DNA from: Nitrospiraceae bacterium
GTDB lineage: Bacteria; Nitrospirota; Thermodesulfovibrionia; UBA6902
NCBI GenBank assembly: GCA_003599025.1
Contig: QZIL01000070.1
Coordinates: forward strand, 1 to 45,977
Length of the DNA stretch: 45,977 bases
Direction of reading: 5' to 3'
Of the stretch, positions 26,111-34,596 are shown one piece after another; the stretch's first letter is position 1; the number at the start of each line of letters is the position of its first letter. A model generated the notes under the pieces. That model was not told the DNA's origin and did not search any database. It saw nothing but the letters and a program-made list of their open reading frames with translations. Both the position numbers and the translations under genes were made by a program.

Positions 26111-27085
26111 CTATTTATTCAATTCCTTTGCCGCATCCAGTGCATGATACGTAAGGATAATATCAGCCCCGGCGCGCTTTAAGGAAGTCATTATCTCCAT
26201 GACGACCTTCATCTCGTCTATCCATCCGAGCTTTGCAGCTGCCTTTACCATCGCATATTCTCCGCTGACATTGTAAGCTGCAACAGGGACATCGAAGGAG
26301 TCCTTAACATCCGAGATGATGTCCATATATGACAGGGCCGGTTTGACCATCACAATGTCCGCCCCCTCTTCTATATCGAGGGCCACTTCTTTCATCGCCT
26401 CCCTCCGGTTGGCCGGGTCCATCTGATATGAACGTCTGTCCCCAAAGGCAGGGGTCGATTCCGCTGCCTCCCTGAAGGGGGAATAAAAGGCAGAGGAGTA
26501 CTTTGCAGCGTAGCTCATTACAGGTATATCTTCATATCCGTTTAAATCGAGGATGTCCCGAATGACCATAATACGTCCGTCCATCATGTCAGAAGGGGCG
26601 ACCATGTCTGCGCCTGCCTTTACATGAGACAGGGCCTCTTTTGCCAGAAGTTCAAGCGTGGGGTCATTCATTATCTTCCCTTCTTTTATTACCCCGCAGT
26701 GGCCGTGGCTCATGTATTCACACATACATACATCCGTGATGACAACGAGTCCAGGGACCTTGTCCTTTATGGCTTTTATGGCTTTCTGTACGATACCTTT
26801 GGCATTGTATGCCTCTGTGCCTTTTTCATCCTTGTGTTCAGGAATGCCGAAGAGGATAATTGCTGGAATGCCGAGTTTCCAGGCACGATGTGCGTCTTTT
26901 ACCGCTTCATCCACTGACACCTGTGCACATCCCGGCATGGACGATATTTTTTTTCTTACGCCCTTGCCGAAGGTAACAAACATCGGATATATAAAATCAT
27001 TCGGTGTCAGGACAGTTTCCCTCACCATGTTTCTGATTACACTGTTGAGTCTGAGTCTTCTGGGTCTGTGAATCGGGAAGGACAT
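26111..27085 (-). CDS. hemB: Delta-aminolevulinic acid dehydratase (porphobilinogen synthase)
   Basis: 324 aa, normal length. The metal-site cysteines C120, C122 and C130 ([13 protein letters not shown]) mark a zinc-type enzyme. Schiff-base lysine regions are present (SYAAKYSS and [11 protein letters not shown]). APSDMMDGR and [11 protein letters not shown] are conserved. It condenses two 5-aminolevulinates to porphobilinogen for haem, sirohaem and corrinoids, a supply that fits with the adjacent corrinoid-activator gene and the cytochromes. GGAG is about 8 bases before the ATG. Confidence 0.97.
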   Translation of the reverse strand: MSFPIHRPRRLRLNSVIRNMVRETVLTPNDFIYPMFVTFGKGVRKKISSMPGCAQVSVDEAVKDAHRAWKLGIPAIILFGIPEHKDEKGTEAYNAKGIVQKAIKAIKDKVPGLVVITDVCMCEYMSHGHCGVIKEGKIMNDPTLELLAKEALSHVKAGADMVAPSDMMDGRIMVIRDILDLNGYEDIPVMSYAAKYSSAFYSPFREAAESTPAFGDRRSYQMDPANRREAMKEVALDIEEGADIVMVKPALSYMDIISDVKDSFDVPVAAYNVSGEYAMVKAAAKLGWIDEMKVVMEIMTSLKRAGADIILTYHALDAAKELNK

Positions 27086-27138
27086 AGTATGCTCCTCTCT
27101 GAATTATGATTTTGGATAAGACGTTACTACCTCAGGAA

Positions 27139-27543
27139 TTATAAATACCCTCCATTTGTTAACAATCCACCCATCACCTGAGCGATCTTTTCTGCTGCTC
27201 CCTGCATGTTTAATGCTTTGTTTCTCGTGTAATCCGTAGGCCAGTGTACGGGATATCGCGTTTCAATATATGCGGTATTGAGCAGTTCACACTGATCCAT
27301 CAGTGAATTAAGAGAAGGTTCTTTTTTTGAACATATCTTAAGAAGATTTATGAGGTTATGCATTTTTTCAAATTCAAGATCATAAGCAACAATAAATGAC
27401 TTAAGATATTTTTCAGCGGCCGGCTGAAAATGAAAGCAAATCTGAGCATGAAAGGTGTTTCCTTCTGCAAGATTGTGTTTTGCAAAGTTTAGGTCCTCGT
27501 CAGCCTTGCTAAACCATTCCCTGACAATCTTAGGATCAGCCAT
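27139..27543 (-). CDS. HEPN-domain protein
   Basis: 134 aa helical HEPN-type protein. KADEDLNFAKHNL and ICFHFQPAAEKYLKSFIVA fit the family pattern. The toxic-RNase motif R-x4-6-H of MntA/HepT systems is not evident; the nearest is R-Y-P-V-H, one residue short. It overlaps the end of the upstream MNT gene by 8 bases, the usual two-gene arrangement. It may be a toxin-antitoxin pair or a substrate-binding/nucleotidyltransferase pair; the sequence does not decide. Confidence 0.82.
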   Translation of the reverse strand: MADPKIVREWFSKADEDLNFAKHNLAEGNTFHAQICFHFQPAAEKYLKSFIVAYDLEFEKMHNLINLLKICSKKEPSLNSLMDQCELLNTAYIETRYPVHWPTDYTRNKALNMQGAAEKIAQVMGGLLTNGGYL

Positions 27544-27853
27544 ACAGGACGATGCCTTCTTTTACAATTCGTTTCACAAAAGGATCACCAAGGGAAAGTC
27601 TTTCTTCAACTTCTTCGGGTTTGTAAATAATATAATCAACCGGCAGATCAGGAGACAGCAGCCGGTACAATTCAGTTATTCGATCTGCTCCATAGTGAGG
27701 AACATCTTTTTTTACAATAAATAAATCAATATCGTTGATATCTTCTTTCCCCCATGCAGCTGAACCGAAGAGAATAATCTTTTCAGGTTTATACTTCTCA
27801 ACAATCTGTGATGTTATATATTCAATTTCTTTCAAAAGAACAGTCTTGTTCAT
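27536..27853 (-). CDS. Minimal nucleotidyltransferase (MNT domain)
   Basis: 105 aa. Nucleotidyltransferase core: G30-S31 in ILFGSAAWGKED, D41-I-D43 and a third acidic residue D73 (PVDYIIY). In MntA/HepT systems such proteins transfer AMP to the HEPN partner to silence it. The HEPN gene follows with an 8-base overlap, so the pair is translationally coupled. No good Shine-Dalgarno is visible upstream. Confidence 0.85.
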   Translation of the reverse strand: MNKTVLLKEIEYITSQIVEKYKPEKIILFGSAAWGKEDINDIDLFIVKKDVPHYGADRITELYRLLSPDLPVDYIIYKPEEVEERLSLGDPFVKRIVKEGIVLYG

Positions 27854-27948
27854 TGATAAATATTAACATTATTCATGCGGATTTCAAAACACTTTCCTGT
27901 TCGGTGTGAGAATGGATAGCTTTAAACCTCTGCTCTCACAAATACTAT

Positions 27949-28809
27949 TCACTCTTCATACGGTTCGATATGAACAACAACATCCACGACAGAAGGAAAC
28001 TGCTTCCTGATGACTTCTTCAACAGCATGTGCCACGCGATGGGCGTCCCGGGTCGGGATCTCAGGATCGACAAGACAGTGCAGGTCTATACAGACATTGT
28101 CATGGTTCCCCCTTGTGCGTATTTCATGGCATTCCTCCACCCCCTCGACCGTATTCGCCAGCCTCCTTATCTCCTCCGGATTGATACGCGACTCATCTGT
28201 CAGGACAGAGGCAGCGGATTTAAGAATGGAATATCCCATCCGGATAATAAAGACCGTGATCACAATGGCCGCAGCCACGTCAATAACCGGGAATCCTATC
28301 TTTGCGGCAACAAGGCTGATGACAACTGATATCGAAATAAAGATATCGGTTTTTGTGTGCATCGAATCCGCAATGAGAAAATCACTGTTCAGCTCCCGTC
28401 CCTTTTTTGCCTCATACAGCATCACCCCTATATTTACCATCAGGGTCATCGCCATAACTATAAAGCTCATATAAGTCACTTCAATACTGGAAGGGTTTTG
28501 CAGTCTGTCCCATGATTTACGCAATATCTCGGTGCCTGCCCCGAATATAAGGACCGCTATGCCGATAGTCGCGAGGGTCTCAAATTTTCTGTGCCCGTAC
28601 GGATGGCTCTCATCCGGCGGCTGTGACGCTATCCATATGCCGATCAGACCGATTATATTTGATGTACCATCTGCGAATGAGTGGATCCCGTCAGAGAGCA
28701 TACTGATCGACCCTATTGCGTGACCGTAAATTATCTTTGCTGCGGCAACTGCGCCATTGAGGAAAAGAGTATATAGAAGGACCTGTCTGACTTTTTTAAG
28801 GCGTGCCAT
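27949..28809 (-). CDS. Cation diffusion facilitator (CDF) metal efflux transporter
   Basis: 286 aa, six predicted membrane helices and a C-terminal cytoplasmic domain. The transport site is formed by H43-x3-D47 (SDGIHSFAD) and H151-x3-D155 (SMHTKTD), a pattern seen in Zn/Co/Fe-type CDFs. HPYGHRKFET in the second-helix loop is typical. It exports divalent metals by proton antiport. It starts 25 bases after mnmE in the same direction. Confidence 0.92.
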   Translation of the reverse strand: MARLKKVRQVLLYTLFLNGAVAAAKIIYGHAIGSISMLSDGIHSFADGTSNIIGLIGIWIASQPPDESHPYGHRKFETLATIGIAVLIFGAGTEILRKSWDRLQNPSSIEVTYMSFIVMAMTLMVNIGVMLYEAKKGRELNSDFLIADSMHTKTDIFISISVVISLVAAKIGFPVIDVAAAIVITVFIIRMGYSILKSAASVLTDESRINPEEIRRLANTVEGVEECHEIRTRGNHDNVCIDLHCLVDPEIPTRDAHRVAHAVEEVIRKQFPSVVDVVVHIEPYEE

Positions 28810-28834
28810 AGGTAAGATTATAAACTATTTCGGA

Positions 28835-30295
28835 CTACTTACCAATACAGAAACTGCTGAAGATTTTATTAAGTATGTCATCGGGGGTAGTAATGCCGAT
28901 TATGTCCCCTATTGCATCAAGCGCGTCTCTTAAGTCAACTGACAGGAATTCAGGAGAGGTGTTTTCATCAACTGCTTTTATGAAAGAGTCCATAGATACA
29001 AGCGCTTTTTCAAGGGCCTGCACATGCCTTTTGCTGGTGACAATCTCAGTCCCGCCCTCTGTACTGCCGGACAAAACCGTCCCGGCTATTCTGTCTTTCA
29101 ATTCATCAAGCCCGGATTCTTTTTTTGCGGAGATGCTGACAATGTAAAATTCCTCCGCGTCATTCCGGGCTTGACAAGCCTGCCCCGGCAGGTCGTAAGC
29201 CGGGGGAATCCACTCCTTTTTCTGGATTCCCGCTTTCGCGGGAATGACACTCCCTATATCTATTTTCTGCGGCAGGTCGCTTTTGTTTATAACTATAATG
29301 GCATGCTTTGTCCCTGCTTTCTCAATCAGCTCTTTATCAGTCTCATGAAGGGCCTCACTTCCGTCAAGAACCAGAAGCACCAGATCAGCATCCTCCATTG
29401 CCTTCAGGCTCCTCTTTACCCCTTCCTTTTCAGCAATGTCTTTAACGTCTCTTATCCCGGCCGTATCCATGATCCTCACCGGAATGCCGTTTATATTTAA
29501 ATACTCCTCGATGACGTCCCGCGTGGTCCCCGGCACCTCGGTCACGATCGCCCTGTCATGCTCAAGCAGGGCATTGAGCAGAGAGGACTTGCCAACATTC
29601 GGTCTGCCGATGATAGCGGTCTTAAGGCCTTCCCTCAAAATCATGCCATACCGTGAACTCTCTATGAGTTTTTGCAGGGTCTGCTGAATATTCAGTGCCC
29701 TCTTCTTCATGTCATTGAGGGAAAGAGTTTCAATGTCTTCATCCGGGAAATCAATATACGCCTCGACAAAGGCGGCAAGCTCAATCAATTCCTCGCGGAT
29801 AAGCTGAATATTTTTAGAAAGGGCGCCCTTAAGCTGGGCTACTGCAGTCTTTCGGCTTTGCTCTGTAAGCGCATTGATGATATCGATCACAGCCTCAGCC
29901 TGCGCAAGATCAAGTCTGCCATTTAAAAAAGCCCTTTGAGTAAATTCACCCGGCTCAGCAAGCCGTGCGCCTCCATTTAATACCAGGTCCAGTATCCTGC
30001 GCAAGGGCACTGGCCCGCCGTGAGAATTTATCTCTACAATATCTTCCCTTGTATATGTATTCGGGGCCTTCATAACAGAGACCAGGACCTCATCAATGGT
30101 CTCTCTGGTTACGGGATCAATTATATGACCGTAGAGCATACGGTGGGAGGGAGTCTTTCTGATTTTTTTCTGTCTGGTGGAAAGGAAAATCTTCTCAACT
30201 ATCTCGAATGCGTCCCTGCCTGAAAGCCTGATAATTCCAATTCCGCTGTGCCCCGGCGCTGTTGATATGGCAGCGATGGTGTCTTCGGTTTGCAT
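28835..30295 (-). CDS. mnmE: tRNA modification GTPase MnmE with an in-frame repeat insertion
   Basis: 486 aa against the usual 450-460. The N-terminal formyl-THF-binding domain begins DTIAAISTAPGHSGIGIIRLSG. G motifs: GRPNVGKS (230-237), GTTRD (256-260), DTAG (277-280), NKSD (337-340) and SAK (389-391). The C-terminal catalytic end FCIGK is intact. With MnmG it modifies U34 in tRNAs. The stretch between NKSD and SAK is about 28-30 residues too long. It corresponds to the palindromic repeat at 29159-29248, read as SVIPAKAGIQKKEW onward to QACQARND. The G-domain motifs are otherwise complete, so the protein is probably functional. Confidence 0.95.
   Translation of the reverse strand: MQTEDTIAAISTAPGHSGIGIIRLSGRDAFEIVEKIFLSTRQKKIRKTPSHRMLYGHIIDPVTRETIDEVLVSVMKAPNTYTREDIVEINSHGGPVPLRRILDLVLNGGARLAEPGEFTQRAFLNGRLDLAQAEAVIDIINALTEQSRKTAVAQLKGALSKNIQLIREELIELAAFVEAYIDFPDEDIETLSLNDMKKRALNIQQTLQKLIESSRYGMILREGLKTAIIGRPNVGKSSLLNALLEHDRAIVTEVPGTTRDVIEEYLNINGIPVRIMDTAGIRDVKDIAEKEGVKRSLKAMEDADLVLLVLDGSEALHETDKELIEKAGTKHAIIVINKSDLPQKIDIGSVIPAKAGIQKKEWIPPAYDLPGQACQARNDAEEFYIVSISAKKESGLDELKDRIAGTVLSGSTEGGTEIVTSKRHVQALEKALVSMDSFIKAVDENTSPEFLSVDLRDALDAIGDIIGITTPDDILNKIFSSFCIGK
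29159..29248. repeat. Composite palindromic repeat inserted in mnmE (90 bp)
   Basis: GTCATTCCGGGC at 29159 to TCGCGGGAATGAC at 29248. Two inverted units meet at GGAATCCA...TGGATTCC. The length is exactly 30 codons and the mnmE frame is preserved without a stop. Confidence 0.9.
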
Positions 30296-30364
30296 GATAG
30301 TAGTTTACAGATATGGGGGGCAGTTGTCAGGATATAGTTATAGCCGGGGCTGACTGAGGGCAGA

Positions 30365-31918
30365 TCATGTCCCTTCAGCCGCCGCCTTTTTATTGGCATA
30401 AAACTGCTGGGCAATACCAAGCACGTTGTTTATAAGCCAGTAAATGACCAGCCCTGAAGCGAACGAGAGAAACATGAATGTAAAGATGATAGGCATAAGC
30501 ATCATTATTTTTGCCTGCTTGGGGTCCATGGCAGTAGGTGTCATCTTCTGCTGAATGACCATGGTGAGTCCCATGACTATTGGAAGCACATAATAAGGGT
30601 CTTTAATAGAGAGGTCAGTTATCCAGAGTATAAAGGGCGCACCCCTCAGTTCAATGGCCCTCAGAAGGACATTATACAGCGCTATAAAGACAGGTATCTG
30701 CAGGAACATGGGCAGACAGCCACCGATCGGATTGACCTTGTGTGTCTTATAAAGCGCCATCATTTCCTTCTGCATCTTTGCTGAGTCGTTCTTGTACTTC
30801 TCCTTCAACTCGGCCATCATGGGCTGTATTTTCTGCATTTTCTGCATGGATTTCTGGCTTTTATGCATTATGGGAATAAACGGTATTCTCGTAACAATGG
30901 TCAGTACGATGATGGCCCAGCCGTAATTGCCGAGATAATTGTAAAAGAACTTCAAGACCCAGAAAAGGGGCATGGCAACAAAGGCAAACCAGCCGAAATC
31001 AATAATATGCTCAAGCCCTGCGTTTAACATCTTGAGCCTGTCGTATTCCTTTGGTCCTGCATAAAAGATGAAGTCATTTTTCTGGGACTTGAGCTTGAGG
31101 GCGATCTCTGCTGTATCTTTTTCCTTCCAGACATTTGCCCCCTCAACAGGTGTGACCGGGATAATGGCTGCCGCAAAATACTTGTCTTCCTGTGCAATCC
31201 AGTTTATTTTGCCGGGGAAGTATTGTGAGCTTTTCAGGCCATCATCAAACTCCTCCCTGTCAGTGCCGACAAGGGCCACAGGCCCTTTATGCTCTGCCTG
31301 CTCCCTGTCATAAATGCCAAACCCGGTACCAACCGGCAGCATGAATGAAGGAGTGTTTACCGTCTCAACGGACATATCGACCTTGTAATCGTTATTGTGG
31401 AAAACAAAAGTCTTTCTTATGGACATGGCCTGACTGTTGTATGAAAAGACCAGTTCCCCCCTGGTATTGCTGCGTTCAGACAATACCAGCTTTTTTGTGT
31501 TTACAGCATAAATTAATTTCTGGGGAACAGCACTGTTCGGTCCATCAAGGATAATTCCGAGCGCAGGAACTGCGCCGGGCTGCTTTAGCAGGACGACCGG
31601 CATATCGTTTTTGTCTCTATATGTCTTTAGCTCCCAGTATTTGACAACTGCCCCCTCAGTAGAAAAAACCGCCTTGAATAAATCCGTTTCAACTACAATA
31701 TCGCTTCCTTCAGCCGCCGTTGCAGTCGGGGATTCAGGGAGTGCCAGTGCTTCAGGCTGCAGTATTCCCGGAGCTGTTGGTGTGTCGGGTTGTAAAGGTG
31801 ATGCCTCCTCTGCCGGAGTTAAAGGTTTTTGTGGAACAGGCGCTGGTTGAAAAAAGAATGACCAGCCAAGCAGCACTGCTATTGACAATGCTACAGCCAG
31901 CAGCGTACGTTTATCCAT
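30365..31918 (-). CDS. yidC: Membrane protein insertase YidC
   Basis: 517 aa. N-terminal membrane anchor (about 7-24), a large periplasmic beta domain (about 55-300), then the conserved insertase core with NYGWAIIVLTIVTRIPFIPI, KYKNDSAKMQKEMMALYKTHKVNPIGGCLPMFLQIPVF and the final helices. This is the Gram-negative form. It inserts proteins in the inner membrane alone or with SecYEG. It overlaps yidD by 8 bases. mnmE follows after 69 bases with no jag gene between. Confidence 0.96.
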   Translation of the reverse strand: MDKRTLLAVALSIAVLLGWSFFFQPAPVPQKPLTPAEEASPLQPDTPTAPGILQPEALALPESPTATAAEGSDIVVETDLFKAVFSTEGAVVKYWELKTYRDKNDMPVVLLKQPGAVPALGIILDGPNSAVPQKLIYAVNTKKLVLSERSNTRGELVFSYNSQAMSIRKTFVFHNNDYKVDMSVETVNTPSFMLPVGTGFGIYDREQAEHKGPVALVGTDREEFDDGLKSSQYFPGKINWIAQEDKYFAAAIIPVTPVEGANVWKEKDTAEIALKLKSQKNDFIFYAGPKEYDRLKMLNAGLEHIIDFGWFAFVAMPLFWVLKFFYNYLGNYGWAIIVLTIVTRIPFIPIMHKSQKSMQKMQKIQPMMAELKEKYKNDSAKMQKEMMALYKTHKVNPIGGCLPMFLQIPVFIALYNVLLRAIELRGAPFILWITDLSIKDPYYVLPIVMGLTMVIQQKMTPTAMDPKQAKIMMLMPIIFTFMFLSFASGLVIYWLINNVLGIAQQFYANKKAAAEGT

Positions 31919-32177
31919 TATGCTCTCTCATTTTATAATTTGAATTATCCTGGCATGCGACCGGATCATATCCCCCCTGATGAAAAGGGTGGCACTTCAG
32001 AATCCGTCCGGAGAAAAGCCAGAGCCCTTTTATTAATCCATGGGTCTCTACCGCCTCCATGCAATAACTTGAACACGAAGGATAAAACCTGCAGGAATGC
32101 GGCAGAAACGGAGATATATATTTTTTATAACCGGTAATGGCTGCAAGAACTAATGACTTCACTATTTCCTTTTGCAA
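31911..32177 (-). CDS. yidD: Membrane protein insertion efficiency factor YidD
   Basis: 88 aa. The conserved core is YKKYISPFLPHSCRFYPSCSSY...GLIKGLWLFSGRILKCHPFHQGGYDPV. The family assists YidC-dependent insertion. The gene overlaps yidC by 8 bases. Upstream it is separated from rpmH by only 40 bases, so rnpA, normally between them, is absent. Confidence 0.95.
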   Translation of the reverse strand: MQKEIVKSLVLAAITGYKKYISPFLPHSCRFYPSCSSYCMEAVETHGLIKGLWLFSGRILKCHPFHQGGYDPVACQDNSNYKMREHNG

Positions 32178-32217
32178 TCAGATTAATGTTTGTGAAGAGA
32201 GAAAATGCGCCCCGCAG

Positions 32218-32355
32218 TTATACGGACAATTTCTTCCTGCCCTTGGCACGCCTGCTCTTTATGACCTTTGCGCCGCCCGGGGTGCTCATCCTTGTCAGAA
32301 AACCATGGGTCCTTTTGCGCTTTTTGTTGTGAGGGCGATACGTTGTATATGTCAT
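32218..32355 (-). CDS. rpmH: Ribosomal protein bL34
   Basis: 45 aa, found by reading the minus strand between yidD and the moxR promoter. It begins [19 protein letters not shown] and ends [12 protein letters not shown], an unmistakable bL34. AAGGAG lies about 6 bases before the ATG. It heads the rpmH-yidD-yidC-mnmE unit. Confidence 0.96.
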   Translation of the reverse strand: MTYTTYRPHNKKRKRTHGFLTRMSTPGGAKVIKSRRAKGRKKLSV

Positions 32356-32370
32356 GATGCTCTCCTTGTT

Positions 32371-32400
32371 AAATTAGTGACTATCAGACAATAAATTCAA
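32371..32400 (-). promoter_or_regulatory. Possible sigma-70 promoter of rpmH
   Basis: Minus-strand TTGAAT (32400-32395), 18-base spacer, TAATTT (32376-32371), close upstream of the rpmH Shine-Dalgarno. Confidence 0.35.
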
Positions 32401-32512
32401 TTCTGATTTACAGGCTACTATTCTACTGATACCCCGGAAAAAAATCAAACAAGCCATTTAATTAACGCTAATATCCGGAGAGACCATGCCTTCATACTAT
32501 CTTCATAATCTC

Positions 32513-32542
32513 TTGAAAGAATATATAAATTTTTTCTAATAT
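32513..32542 (+). promoter_or_regulatory. Sigma-70-type promoter of the moxR/bat operon
   Basis: TTGAAA (32513-32518), 18-base spacer, TAATAT (32537-32542). A start near 32549 gives a leader of about 58 bases before moxR. Confidence 0.45.
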
Positions 32543-32606
32543 TAAACGTTCATTATGTATCCATTGTCATTTCGACACTCAAAAACAATTACAGGAGGCA
32601 TACCAT

Positions 32607-33602
32607 ATGATTAGCGGCGGGATAACGGCTATCAATGAAAAAGTCCGTGCGGAAAGCGCGTTTATTCAGAACCTTTCATCGGAATTCGAGAAGGTGATCG
32701 TGGGGCAGAAGTATTTAATTGAAAGGCTTCTGGTAGCACTTCTGGCCAACGGCCATATATTAATAGAAGGGGTCCCGGGCCTTGCCAAGACCCTTTCGGT
32801 ACGTGTACTGTCCGGTGCCATAAAGACAAAATTCCAGAGGATCCAGTTCACCCCGGACCTGCTCCCTGCTGACCTTCTGGGGACACTCGTATATAACCCC
32901 AAAGACGGCAGCTTTACAACCAAGAAAGGCCCGATCTTTGCCAATATTATCCTTGCTGATGAAATCAACAGGGCCCCTGCCAAGGTCCAGAGTGCACTGC
33001 TGGAAGCTATGCAGGAAAGACAGGTGACGATTGGAGAGAACACCTTTCCCCTTGATGAACCCTTCATGGTCCTTGCGACCCAGAACCCGATAGAACAGGA
33101 GGGCACATATCCCCTGCCTGAGGCCCAGATAGACAGGTTTATGCTCAAGATTAATGTCACCTACCCGTCCATCGAGGAAGAGCACAGGATCATGAAGAGC
33201 ATGGCTGTAACTAACAGGAAAATCGAGGTCAGCGCAGTAGTGGGCCCTGAGGACATTCAGAGGGCCAGAAGTGTGGTCAATGATATTTATATGGATGAAA
33301 AGATTGAAAAATATATCCTTGACCTGGTTTTTGCTACAAGAGAACCGGACAAATATAAACTAAATGACCTTATCGGCCTTATCCAGTACGGGGCCTCAAC
33401 CCGCGCTACTATATTTATGAATATTGCCTCCAAGGCATACGCGTTTATACAGGGCAGAGGCTATGTTACCCCGCAGGACGTCAAATCCATAGGTCCCGAT
33501 ATACTGCGCCACCGCGTAATCGTCAGTTACGAAGCAGAAGCAGAAGAGAAGACATCAGACGATATCATTAAGAGGATATTTGAGGAGATAGAGGTCCCGT
33601 AG
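32607..33602 (+). CDS. MoxR-family AAA+ ATPase
   Basis: 331 aa. Walker A GVPGLAKT (55-62), Walker B LADEIN (115-120) with RAPAKVQSALLEAMQERQVT, and sensor region VLATQNPIEQEGTYPLPEAQIDRF. MoxR ATPases act with von Willebrand A proteins as chaperones for metal insertion or complex maturation. AGGAGG lies 8 bases before the ATG. It is the first gene of an eight-gene operon with DUF58 and Bat proteins. Confidence 0.95.
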   Translation: MISGGITAINEKVRAESAFIQNLSSEFEKVIVGQKYLIERLLVALLANGHILIEGVPGLAKTLSVRVLSGAIKTKFQRIQFTPDLLPADLLGTLVYNPKDGSFTTKKGPIFANIILADEINRAPAKVQSALLEAMQERQVTIGENTFPLDEPFMVLATQNPIEQEGTYPLPEAQIDRFMLKINVTYPSIEEEHRIMKSMAVTNRKIEVSAVVGPEDIQRARSVVNDIYMDEKIEKYILDLVFATREPDKYKLNDLIGLIQYGASTRATIFMNIASKAYAFIQGRGYVTPQDVKSIGPDILRHRVIVSYEAEAEEKTSDDIIKRIFEEIEVP

Positions 33603-33608
33603 GGACCG

Positions 33609-33672
33609 AGTTAAGAGTCCGGGGTTATGAGTTAATACGTTCTCTTAACTCTTGACTCATAAGTCATAACTC
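33609..33672. repeat. Inverted repeat (GTTAAGAG...CTCTTAAC) between moxR and the DUF58 gene
   Basis: GAGTTAAGAGT near 33609 pairs with CTCTTAACTC near 33642, and GTTATGAGTT is repeated in altered form as CATAAGTCATAACTC. It occupies almost the whole 79-bp gap. Confidence 0.6.
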
Positions 33673-33681
33673 TATTCAGCT

Positions 33682-34557
33682 ATGATTCCAAAGGAAATTC
33701 TTCATACAATTCGCAGGATTCAGATCACCACCTCCCGGATGGTCACGGACGTATTTGCGGGCCATTATCACAGTGTATTTAAAGGGCAGGGGATGGAATT
33801 TGAAGAGGTGAGGGAATACCAGCCCGGTGACGATATCCGGTCAATTGACTGGAATGTGACTGCCCGAACCGGACGCCCCTTCATAAAGAAATTCATGGAG
33901 GAAAGAGAGCTTACCATTATGCTTCTCTTTGATATGTCGGGTTCAACCTATTTCGGGTCTGTAAATAAACTGAAGCGTCAGCTGGCAGCGGAACTATGCT
34001 CTGTGCTGGCCATGTCCGCCATTAAAAACAATGACCGGGTAGGACTGATTGCCTTTACAGACAGGATAGAAAAGTTCGTGCCCCCGCGAAAGGGGCTCAG
34101 TCATGTGCTGAGGATAATCAGGGAGGCCCTGTATTTTGAGCCTGAAGGCAAGGCCACGGACATTTCCAGGGCGCTGGAGTATCTGGGCAGGGTCACGAAC
34201 CGTAGTACGGTAACTTTTCTTATCTCCGATTTTTATAATGAGGGGTATAAAAAGCCTTTATCTATAGCAGGCAGACGGCATGATATTGTCGCGATGTCGA
34301 TTACCGACCCGAGGGAGACAGAACTGCCTGACATCGGCATCATTAACCTCGAAGACCCGGAGACAGGCCGGAATTTCATGCTCGACACCTCAAGTGCTGT
34401 AGTACGAAAGGATTATAATACTGCCTCTCTTAAGATGCTTGCTGAAAGGCAGCAGTTATTTCGCTCCGTAAATATAGACCATGTAGAGATACGCACTGAT
34501 GTACCATACACACGCGAACTTTATAAATTTTTCAGGATGAGGGAAAGGAGGATATAA
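33682..34557 (+). CDS. DUF58 / vWA-like protein
   Basis: 291 aa. The DUF58 hallmark is EFEEVREYQPGDDIRSIDWNVTARTGRPFIKKF (about 37-69). A vWA-like fold follows, with a MIDAS-type DMSGS in LLFDMSGSTYFGS. It has no membrane segment. DUF58 proteins are regular partners of MoxR ATPases. It is the second gene of the bat operon. Confidence 0.92.
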   Translation: MIPKEILHTIRRIQITTSRMVTDVFAGHYHSVFKGQGMEFEEVREYQPGDDIRSIDWNVTARTGRPFIKKFMEERELTIMLLFDMSGSTYFGSVNKLKRQLAAELCSVLAMSAIKNNDRVGLIAFTDRIEKFVPPRKGLSHVLRIIREALYFEPEGKATDISRALEYLGRVTNRSTVTFLISDFYNEGYKKPLSIAGRRHDIVAMSITDPRETELPDIGIINLEDPETGRNFMLDTSSAVVRKDYNTASLKMLAERQQLFRSVNIDHVEIRTDVPYTRELYKFFRMRERRI

Positions 34558-34596
34558 TCTCTCAGATAGGGTCAGTTATAAAAAATATCACGAACC

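Noticed and set aside
32356-32606. Replication origin near rpmH
   Set aside because: No DnaA-box cluster (TTATCCACA-like) and no dnaA or dnaN gene was seen.
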